From NCBI RefSeq assembly GCF_000383595.1, contig NZ_KB911581.1, forward strand, positions 6,779,519-6,843,518: a DNA stretch of 64,000 nt. Direction: 5' to 3'. Each line of letters opens with the position of its first letter. Within the stretch, counting starts at the first letter, position 1. Position numbers and translations under genes: made by a program. Positions 17,473 through 22,841 of the stretch are shown here, in pieces. Under the pieces are notes generated by a model. That model was not told where the DNA came from and did no database searches. It worked only from the letters and a program-made list of their open reading frames with translations. The stretch comes from Streptomyces bottropensis ATCC 25435 (GTDB taxonomy: Bacteria > Actinomycetota > Actinomycetes > Streptomycetales > Streptomycetaceae).

Positions 17473-18855
17473 TCAGCAGGCGGACTTGCCCGCGTAGAGC
17501 GCGAGGGCCGTGTGGGCGCCGAGGGTCGCGGTGAACCGACCCGAGCCGTCGACGGTCACCGTCGTGTTCTTCTGCACGTCGCAGTAGGTGCCGGCCGCGA
17601 GGGAGGTCTGGTACGTACGGCTGAGGCTGTTCGACTCGTGGTTGATGGCCACGAAACCCTTGCCGCCCCGCCCGAAGGCGATCGCGTCGCCGCCGTTGTC
17701 CCACCAGTCGGTGACGGCCTCACCGCGGGTGGCGTTGCGGAAGGCGACCATGCGCATGATCTCCGGCCAGGCGTGCTGGCACTTCCAGCCGTTCTGCCAG
17801 CAGGCGTCGACGCGGCCGTTGTTCGGCGGCCCGGCGTCGGTGGAGGAGAACTCGTAGCCGGAGTTGATGTCGGGCGCGCCGTAGGGGTACGCCAGCATGA
17901 AGACGTTGGCGAGGGTGTAGGTGGCGTTGTCCTTGTAGCTGAGGGTGGAGCCGTTGCGTTCGGTGTCGTGGTTGTCGACGAAGACCCCGGCGACGGAGCT
18001 GTTCAGGTAGCCCCAGCCCTCGCCGTAGTTCTTCAGGTAGGCGAGGTTCTCGTCGTTGAAGACCCGCTTGAGGTCGAAGGCGTACCGGAACTCCTGCACA
18101 TCCCCGTTTCCGGTGTACTCGCTCGGCTGCACGGCCTCGCCGGAGCCGTGGATCGCCTCCTGCTTCCAGTACACGGACGGCTTGCCGAGCCGTGCCTTGA
18201 CGGCGGCGAGGTCGGCGGCCGGGATGTGCTTCGCGGCGTCGATCCGGAACCCGTCCACACCGTGTCCGAGCAGGCTGTTCATGTACGCGGCGATGGCCGA
18301 CCGGACGTACTCCTCGCCGGTGTCCAGGTCGGCGAGGGTGACGAGTTCGCAGTTCTGGACGTCGGCGCGGCTGGTGTAGTCGCTGATGGTGGCGGTGCAG
18401 TCGTCGAAGTCGAAGGAGGAGTAGAGGCCGGGGTAGTCGTACTTCGTGTACGAGGAGCCGCCGGTGCCGGTGCCGCTCCCGGCCGACATGTGGTTGACGA
18501 CGGTGTCGACGACGACCTTGACGCCGGCCGCGTGGCACGTGTCGACCATGTTCCGGAAGGCGGTGGCGTCTCCGAGCCGTCCGGCGATCCGGTAGCTGAC
18601 CGGCTGGTACGACGTCCACCACTGCGAGCCCTGTATGTGCTCGGCGGGCGGCGAGACCTGGACGTATCCGTAGCCGTTCGGCCCGAGGGTGGTGGTGCAC
18701 TCCTTGGCGACCGAGGCGAAGTTCCACTCGAACAGGACGGCGGTCACGTCCTTGGTCCCGGGTGGCGACGCGTACGCGCTCCCGGCGGGCACGGCGAGCG
18801 CGACCGACGCGCCCGCCGCGAGGGCGAGCGCGCCGGCGAGGGTTCTGCTGGTCAT
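17473..18855 (-). CDS. secreted alpha-amylase (GH13)
   Basis: A 460-aa protein. ATG at 18855 is supported by GGAGAAGGA upstream and by the signal peptide MTSRTLAGALALAAGASVAL ending near AYA-SPPG. The catalytic barrel has DGFRIDAAKH near residue 205 (nucleophile Asp), WKQEAIHG near 232 (acid/base Glu) and VDNHDTERN near 297 (transition-state Asp). A C-terminal beta-domain ends LALYAGKSAC; unlike many Streptomyces amylases there is no starch-binding CBM20 extension. It cleaves internal alpha-1,4 bonds of starch outside the cell. It is co-oriented with the pullulanase 113 nt downstream, but each gene seems to have its own operator-like repeat. Confidence 0.93.
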   Translation of the reverse strand: MTSRTLAGALALAAGASVALAVPAGSAYASPPGTKDVTAVLFEWNFASVAKECTTTLGPNGYGYVQVSPPAEHIQGSQWWTSYQPVSYRIAGRLGDATAFRNMVDTCHAAGVKVVVDTVVNHMSAGSGTGTGGSSYTKYDYPGLYSSFDFDDCTATISDYTSRADVQNCELVTLADLDTGEEYVRSAIAAYMNSLLGHGVDGFRIDAAKHIPAADLAAVKARLGKPSVYWKQEAIHGSGEAVQPSEYTGNGDVQEFRYAFDLKRVFNDENLAYLKNYGEGWGYLNSSVAGVFVDNHDTERNGSTLSYKDNATYTLANVFMLAYPYGAPDINSGYEFSSTDAGPPNNGRVDACWQNGWKCQHAWPEIMRMVAFRNATRGEAVTDWWDNGGDAIAFGRGGKGFVAINHESNSLSRTYQTSLAAGTYCDVQKNTTVTVDGSGRFTATLGAHTALALYAGKSAC

Positions 18856-18927
18856 GTGTGGGGTCCTTCTCCGTTGAAGGGGTCCAGAGGGGGCGAGCCG
18901 GAACTCGCGCAAGATCAGTTGCCGAAT

Positions 18928-18956
18928 CTTGCTGCAAGACGGCTGAAAACTTTCAA
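18928..18956 (-). promoter_or_regulatory. candidate MalR operator before amylase
   Basis: CTTGCTGCAAG at 18928-18938 is a near-palindrome. TGAAAACTTTCA (18944-18955) next to it is a second inverted repeat, and CGCAAG occurs at 18908-18913. Published Streptomyces amylase promoters carry closely similar CTTGC/GCAAG repeats bound by MalR/Reg1 proteins (from memory). It lies about 75 nt before the amylase start. Confidence 0.6.
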
Positions 18957-18959
18957 CCG

Positions 18960-19423
18960 TCAGGAAGGTACGAGTCCACTTGTCGCACGGTCAACCCTCC
19001 GGACACGCCTTCTTCACGCGCCCGAAATCTCCTCACGGGGTGGGGAGTTGAGGCGGTGCGGCGTGACGGGGGAGGCGGCGCGCGGCCGGGCCGGGGCGAT
19101 CCGGGGGACCGTGGCCGCGGTGGCGTCGCGGCACTTCGGTGATGCGGTGGCCCGTGAGGTCGGTGAGGCCGCCGCCGAGCGGGAACAACGGGACGTGGGC
19201 TCCACGGTCCGATGCCTGCCTCCTCGCGGGCGGACGGGAGGGCCGCGTCGTCGCGCCTGTCGGCGTGGAGGTCGTGGTGGACCGCGAGCACGGGGCGATC
19301 GCGTGGGCCTCGGCGAGATGTCCGGCACCGGCGTCGCCGAGACCGAGGTGCGCCGGCCGCGTTCGGGGCGCAGTCGCGGTTCCGGGTGGGGGTGCGGGCG
19401 GGTGGGGGCGAGCCGCTGACGGC
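18960..19423. other. 464-nt stretch without a supported gene
   Basis: This gap lies between the amylase promoter region and the 3' end of the subtilisin gene. A plus-strand reading from about 19064 (VTGEAARGRAGAIRGTVAAV) followed by a shifted frame (VGVEVVVDREHG, about 19260) is faintly like a decayed Asp23/Gls24-type protein. No single frame supports a gene, and no terminator for the protease gene was seen here. Confidence 0.4.
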
Positions 19424-20329
19424 TCAGGAGCCGGGGCCGGCGCTTCGGCGGAACGGGCCCCGGACGCCCACCGCGTCGCGCAGTGCCGTGTACGCGGCCC
19501 ACGCGTCCAGCAGCGGAGGGGTCACCGAACGCCGCGGGGCGGGGCCGTGGGTGACGGCGTAGCGTACGGCCTCCGGGCCGACGTGCGAAAAGGCCGAGCG
19601 CAGCAGGGCGAGGGCGCCGGTGACGAAGGGCGCGGCGGCGCTCGTGCCGCTCAGGAGGAAAGGGCGGCCGTCGGGCCCCGGGCCCGGGATGCGGTCGCCG
19701 GGGGCGCCGAGACCGTGGCGGCCGATGGACGCGGCCAGGTTGGACCTGGGCATGGGGTGCCCGGCACGGTCGTAGGCGGTCACCGGGACGACCCACGGGT
19801 GGTCGGTGAGGACGGAGGAGCCCACCCGGCCCTGGTTCCCGGCGGCGACCACCAGGATCACGCCCCGGTCGGCGGCATGGTCGAGGGCCGCCTCCAGCGC
19901 GTGGTCACGGACTCCGGAGGGCGCGGGCTGGGCCATGCTGAGGTTCACGACGTGGGCGCCGGCGTCCACGATCTCCGTGAGCGCCCCGGCCAGCTCCCCG
20001 GTCCGTACGCCGGAGAGACAGGTCGCGGGGCCTCCGCCCGCCGGGTGGTCCGTGAAGAGAGGACGGGACAGCAGGGTGCAGCGGGGGGCGACACCCCCTT
20101 CGCCGACGAGGATGCCCGCCACGGCCGTGCCGTGCGCGCAGCAGACGTCGGCGCGACCGCAGCTTGCCCGGCCCGCGGACCGGCCCAGTTCCTTGATCGC
20201 GCGGCCCGCGAAGGCCGGGTGGTCCACGGCGACTCGTCCGTCGATCACGCCGACGACGACCGAGGGGCGGCCCGAGGTGTGTGCCATGAGTGGCGTGAGG
20301 CCGACCAGGTCCAAGGGGTCCACGGACAC
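19424..20329 (-). CDS. subtilisin-like protease, PatA/PatG-like (S8 family)
   Basis: A 301-aa protein. Start GTG 20329 is chosen because GGAGGAG lies 6 nt upstream and homology begins at VDPLDLVGL. It is a compact S8 peptidase: catalytic Asp30 (VVVGVIDG), His66 (CCAHGTAVAG), oxyanion Asn165 (VVAAGNQG) and Ser230 (LLSGTSAAAP). There is no signal peptide and no pro-domain, so it is probably cytoplasmic, like the proteases PatA and PatG that cut cyanobactin precursors. The opening L-x-G-L-T-P-L-M-A-H-T-S-G-R-P followed directly by the Asp motif fits that family. Extra Cys occur near His66 (57, 63, 64). The start lies 35 nt after the last Cys-rich peptide gene, so those peptides are the obvious candidate substrates. 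The family call is from sequence; substrate is inferred from context. Confidence 0.85.
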   Translation of the reverse strand: MSVDPLDLVGLTPLMAHTSGRPSVVVGVIDGRVAVDHPAFAGRAIKELGRSAGRASCGRADVCCAHGTAVAGILVGEGGVAPRCTLLSRPLFTDHPAGGGPATCLSGVRTGELAGALTEIVDAGAHVVNLSMAQPAPSGVRDHALEAALDHAADRGVILVVAAGNQGRVGSSVLTDHPWVVPVTAYDRAGHPMPRSNLAASIGRHGLGAPGDRIPGPGPDGRPFLLSGTSAAAPFVTGALALLRSAFSHVGPEAVRYAVTHGPAPRRSVTPPLLDAWAAYTALRDAVGVRGPFRRSAGPGS

Positions 20330-20364
20330 GCCCCTCTCCTCCGGCCGCCCGGCGGACCGCCGGT

Positions 20365-20592
20365 CTACTCGGTCACGGGTTCGAGCGGAAGGCAGCCCGC
20401 GAGGCAGCTCTCCGCGCAGCGGTTCAAGCAGTCTCCGGCCTCGTAGGGCGGCACGTCCTGGCACTCGTCGGCACAGAGGTTGGAGCACAAGGTGGCGCAG
20501 TGCGTGTCGAGTTGGGCGTACAGCCGGTCACCGGCCCCGTCCCGCGGGACCGGCGGGCCGGGGACCGCGGCGGCGAATCCGGGGAGCGTCAT
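20365..20592 (-). CDS. Cys-rich peptide 1, eight Cys in twin (CX3)3C motif
   Basis: A 75-aa peptide starting MTLPGFAAAVPGP. Cys are at 32, 36, 40, 44, 55, 59, 63 and 67, that is C-X3-C-X3-C-X3-C, a 10-residue spacer, then the same pattern again. Cys every four residues would line one face of a helix, so two helices joined by VPPYEAG could zip together by disulfides or hold metal. Its ATG overlaps the stop of peptide 2 (ATGA), so the two are translationally coupled. It shares the M-x-x-PGF start with the three other peptides but differs in Cys layout. No signal peptide is seen. It is followed by the protease gene. Confidence 0.8.
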   Translation of the reverse strand: MTLPGFAAAVPGPPVPRDGAGDRLYAQLDTHCATLCSNLCADECQDVPPYEAGDCLNRCAESCLAGCLPLEPVTE

Positions 20593-20789
20593 GGCGCGCC
20601 TCCCCACCACGCCGGATCCCGGCACCGGTCCGCCAGGCAGGAGGCGTAGCACCCCTCGAAGTCGTCGAGCCCTTCACAGCGCGACCAGCAGAGCGGACCC
20701 TCGACGCGCTCGCAGGTGATCTCCTGCGGGTGCAGGAGATCACCCGGCCCGGCGGGGGCGGAGTGCCGCGCGAATCCGGGGAAGGTCAT
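20589..20789 (-). CDS. Cys-rich peptide 2, six-Cys family
   Basis: A 66-aa peptide starting MTFPGFARHS. The conserved block GDLLHPQEITC opens the Cys region; Cys are at 26, 34, 38, 47, 51 and 56 (spacing 7-3-8-3-4), identical to peptide 3. The tail RDPAWWGGAP is aromatic. ATG overlaps the stop of peptide 3 by 4 nt, and its own stop overlaps the start of peptide 1 in the same way. The 20 or so residues before the first Cys look like a leader that could be removed by the neighbouring protease; this is inference. Confidence 0.8.
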   Translation of the reverse strand: MTFPGFARHSAPAGPGDLLHPQEITCERVEGPLCWSRCEGLDDFEGCYASCLADRCRDPAWWGGAP

Positions 20790-20977
20790 GACGAACCCCA
20801 GGAGGGGTAGCAGCGCTCCTCGACGCACTCGCGTCGGCAGACGGCGGGATTCCAGGAATGCTCGCACTGGGTCCTGCACGGCGGGCCTTGCTCTTCCTCG
20901 CAGGTGATCTGCTGGGGGACGACCCGGTCACCGGCCGTCACACCCGCCGGCGTGCCGTTGAATCCTGGCAGGCTCAT
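20786..20977 (-). CDS. Cys-rich peptide 3, six-Cys family
   Basis: A 63-aa peptide starting MSLPGFNGTPAG. It has the shared block GDRVVPQQITCEEE and Cys at 26, 34, 38, 47, 51 and 56 (spacing 7-3-8-3-4). The central C-X3-C-X8-C-X3-C is the arrangement found in helical-hairpin peptides stabilised by two disulfides. Its start lies 7 nt after the stop of peptide 4 and its stop overlaps the start of peptide 2. No good Shine-Dalgarno sits at the usual distance, so translation may depend on coupling. Confidence 0.82.
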   Translation of the reverse strand: MSLPGFNGTPAGVTAGDRVVPQQITCEEEQGPPCRTQCEHSWNPAVCRRECVEERCYPSWGSS

Positions 20978-20984
20978 CGCGAGG

Positions 20985-21176
20985 TCACCACTTCTCCGCG
21001 CAGAGCCTCGCCACGCACTTCCGTACGCACGCCGCGGGGTTGTGGGCATTCCGGCACTGATGGCGGCAGACCGGCCTCAGTTCCTCCTCGCAGGTGAACT
21101 GCTGCGGAACGAGCAGATCACCGGTGTTCGCTCCGCGTGCCGCCGTCGGCTCGACGGCGAATCCGGGGATACGCAT
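20985..21176 (-). CDS. Cys-rich peptide 4, six-Cys family, first of the array
   Basis: A 63-aa peptide starting MRIPGFAVEPTAARG. It has the shared block GDLLVPQQFTCEEE and Cys at 29, 37, 41, 50, 54 and 59, the same 7-3-8-3-4 spacing as peptides 2 and 3. The region between and after the Cys is basic (RHQ, VRK, VARL), unlike the acidic peptide 2. It is the first peptide gene in transcription order. It sits directly behind a uridine-free leader ending AGAAGAGGCGAACGGAC before ATG, which supplies the ribosome site. Confidence 0.82.
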   Translation of the reverse strand: MRIPGFAVEPTAARGANTGDLLVPQQFTCEEELRPVCRHQCRNAHNPAACVRKCVARLCAEKW

Positions 21177-21313
21177 GTCCGTTCGCCTCTTCTCCCTGTC
21201 GTCTCTTTCGGTGTCTCGTCTCTTTGGTCGTTTCGTCTCTCTGGTTGCTTCGTCGCTCTCGTCGGTCTCGTCGGTCTCGTGGCTCTCGTCGCTTCGTTCC
21301 TTCTCGCCTCGTG
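21177..21313 (-). promoter_or_regulatory. 137-nt uridine-free leader of the peptide array
   Basis: The plus strand has no A between 21177 and 21313, so an RNA made from the minus strand has no U over 137 nt and is mostly purine. It fills nearly the whole gap between the PatG-like gene and peptide 4. It should be unstructured and lacks an obvious terminator or promoter. It may act as an RNA segment favouring ribosome entry or stability; this is inference. Confidence 0.6.
21252..21296 (-). repeat. five 9-nt direct repeats in the leader
   Basis: Plus-strand units GTCGCTCTC, GTCGGTCTC, GTCGGTCTC, GTGGCTCTC and GTCGCTTCG run head to tail. On the transcript they read as GAGACCGAC-type units. Further CGTCTCT-like copies occur on both sides. 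Confidence 0.75.
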
Positions 21314-21317
21314 ACGC

Positions 21318-22313
21318 TCACCGGTCGTAGTAGCGCTGGACCGGGGTCACCCGGTAGGGGAACAGTCCGGAGACGCCTACCCGGACGAACAGCTTCTCGG
21401 TGACGTTGGTCCGGCGGTGGGTGTAGGAGAGGACGACCGTGACGACGCTCTGGGCACCCACGCTGAGCCGGGAGGGCGCCGCTTCCACGCCGGACAGGGC
21501 GTAGCCCTCGGCGCGCAGCTCACTGGTCTTCCGGTAGATCTCCTGCTCCCGCACGGTCAGGTAGTTGAGGGCCCGGTGGGTCGGGTCGAGGCCGGCGTTG
21601 TTGTTGAGCTGGAGCACCCGGTCGAGCACCTCTCTGGCGGTCCTCTCGAACTCCTTGCGGGAGGTGTCCTCGGGGCGGTCGATCGCCTCGATCAGCTCCC
21701 TGCTGTCGAAGGCCCAGATCTTCTCGACATGGACGACCGGGACGGAGAGTCCCTGGCACGCGCCCGGCGGCACGAGCGGGCCGAGAGTACCGACGACCAC
21801 AGCGAGGTCGCGGCAGTCCCGGACCGGGCGCAGGGACTCCAACAGGTCGTCCAGGCCCGCGGATTCGACGGGCTCCAACACGTAGGTGTCGACGCCCTGG
21901 ACGGACAGGACGTAGCACATCTGCCGGGCGATGTAGCGGTTCTCCGGAGCGGAGAGAACCCGGTACAGCGCGTCGGCGTCGGTGGCGTCACGGCTTCCGT
22001 CGGCGCCGGCGACCTGCGAGAACTCCTGCTGGACGGAGAGATCGGGGAACACGGCGCGCACGCGTCCGAGGACGTAGACGTAGGCGGGGCCGGTGTCGCC
22101 GTGCCCCGTCCCGCCGCCCTGGTGGGAACCGGTCTCCCCGCAGCCGCAACAGGCCTGGGTGACACCGGACTCCACGGGCACGGGTCGGGCGTCGCCGGGA
22201 TCGGACGCGGGTATCGGGGCCGGAGCCGGTGCCGGTGCCGGTGCCGCCGATCGTGGCCCGGCCTCCGAGGGAGGACTCGTGTCGGTGACACCGTCGGTGA
22301 TCTCGGGGTCCAT
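21318..22313 (-). CDS. stand-alone PatG C-terminal-domain-like protein
   Basis: A 331-aa protein; ATG 22313 has GAGGAGTG upstream. Residues 1-50 are Pro/Ala-rich and disordered (PAPAPAPAPIPA). A small Cys cluster C55-C56-x-C58 (QACCGCGE) follows. Residues about 73-331 form one domain opening AYVYVLGRVRAVFPDLSVQQ and closing VSGLFPYRVTPVQRYYDR. It contains the conserved-looking segments ENRYIARQMCYVLSVQG, YLTVREQEIY and TNVTEKLFVRV. These match my recollection of the C-terminal domain of PatG, the cyanobactin maturation protease, whose exact role is unclear. Here that domain is separated from the protease, which is encoded three kilobases... downstream after the peptide genes. It may bind substrates or scaffold the protease. 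Confidence 0.75.
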   Translation of the reverse strand: MDPEITDGVTDTSPPSEAGPRSAAPAPAPAPAPIPASDPGDARPVPVESGVTQACCGCGETGSHQGGGTGHGDTGPAYVYVLGRVRAVFPDLSVQQEFSQVAGADGSRDATDADALYRVLSAPENRYIARQMCYVLSVQGVDTYVLEPVESAGLDDLLESLRPVRDCRDLAVVVGTLGPLVPPGACQGLSVPVVHVEKIWAFDSRELIEAIDRPEDTSRKEFERTAREVLDRVLQLNNNAGLDPTHRALNYLTVREQEIYRKTSELRAEGYALSGVEAAPSRLSVGAQSVVTVVLSYTHRRTNVTEKLFVRVGVSGLFPYRVTPVQRYYDR

Positions 22314-22404
22314 GGGTCACTCCTCACGCACGCTTCGTCGGGCTGGCGGCCCGGAGCGGTCGCGCACCGGGCATCCTGAGTCGTGCACGCGCCTCGCGCG
22401 GTGC

Positions 22405-22662
22405 TCAGCGTTCTCGTCCGCCGTCGATCGTCATCCACCGGTTCAGGGCCGCGGCCCTGCGCTCGCAGCCGCCGCAGGGCCGGACCCCCACCGCCGCGGT
22501 CACACGGGCGACGGCGTCGCCCAGCCCGATGTCCCCGTCCTCACGCGCGAAGCCGGGGATGCGGACCCGGTGGCGGGACCGGGCGGGACGGGACGGCCCG
22601 TGCGAGTCGCGGGCCACGGTCTCCTCGGCCGGGTCCCGACCGCTCGTTGTACCGTCAACCAT
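22405..22662 (-). CDS. small CGGC-motif protein with internal PGFA segment
   Basis: An 85-aa protein starting MVDGTTSGRDP. After a charged, disordered stretch comes RIPGFAREDGDIGLGDAVAR, then GVRPCGGCERRAAALNRW with Cys63 and Cys66. The C-G-G-C-x-x-R-A-x-x-L-N-R pattern recurs in small bacterial proteins of unknown role and may bind zinc or a cluster. RIPGFA is identical to the opening of peptide 4 (M-R-I-P-G-F-A), which ties it to the peptide array. The start codon is uncertain because no ribosome site is obvious. It is the first gene of the cluster in transcription order, 91 nt before the PatG-like gene. Confidence 0.65.
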   Translation of the reverse strand: MVDGTTSGRDPAEETVARDSHGPSRPARSRHRVRIPGFAREDGDIGLGDAVARVTAAVGVRPCGGCERRAAALNRWMTIDGGRER

Positions 22663-22761
22663 CTAGCTCACATCCCGGTGTTGGCCGATCTCCCCGTCGC
22701 CCCCACCTCTTTCCACTGTCCTCCTGAGGCACGTGGGACGCACCCCGGCCGGACGACGCGG

Positions 22762-22828
22762 CAGGGCCCGCCGCCCCGGTGCGGGGCGACGGGCCCTGAA
22801 GGCCGGCCGCGGGTGCCGCGCGGCCGGC
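22762..22828 (-). terminator. two tandem hairpins after aglA
   Basis: A 15-bp stem with one mismatch (CAGGGCCCG-c-CGCCCC paired with 22783-22798) is followed by a 10-bp stem (GCCGGCCGCG at 22802 paired with 22819-22828). They lie just downstream of the aglA stop and insulate it from the peptide cluster. Confidence 0.75.
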
Positions 22829-22841
22829 GTACTGCGGAGGT

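Noticed and set aside
12053..17497. Very long open frame on the strand opposite the pullulanase (over 1800 codons)
   Set aside because: It is the antisense of a well-supported GH13 protein. Long antisense frames are expected in very GC-rich DNA, and its product has Gly/Val/Arg-rich low-complexity sequence with no family.
18856..18912. Extended amylase start at 18912
   Set aside because: It would put 19 charged residues before a normal signal peptide; the ATG at 18855 has a ribosome site.
19064..19420. Possible Asp23/Gls24-type gene on the plus strand
   Set aside because: Resemblance is weak, requires a frame change near 19230-19260, and there is no ribosome site or good codon pattern. Reported only as an unassigned stretch.
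19424..22662. Assigning the Cys-rich cluster to classical cyanobactins
   Set aside because: No cyclodehydratase, oxidase or prenyltransferase is present, and the peptides lack the usual repeated core cassettes; only the protease and one domain resemble that pathway.
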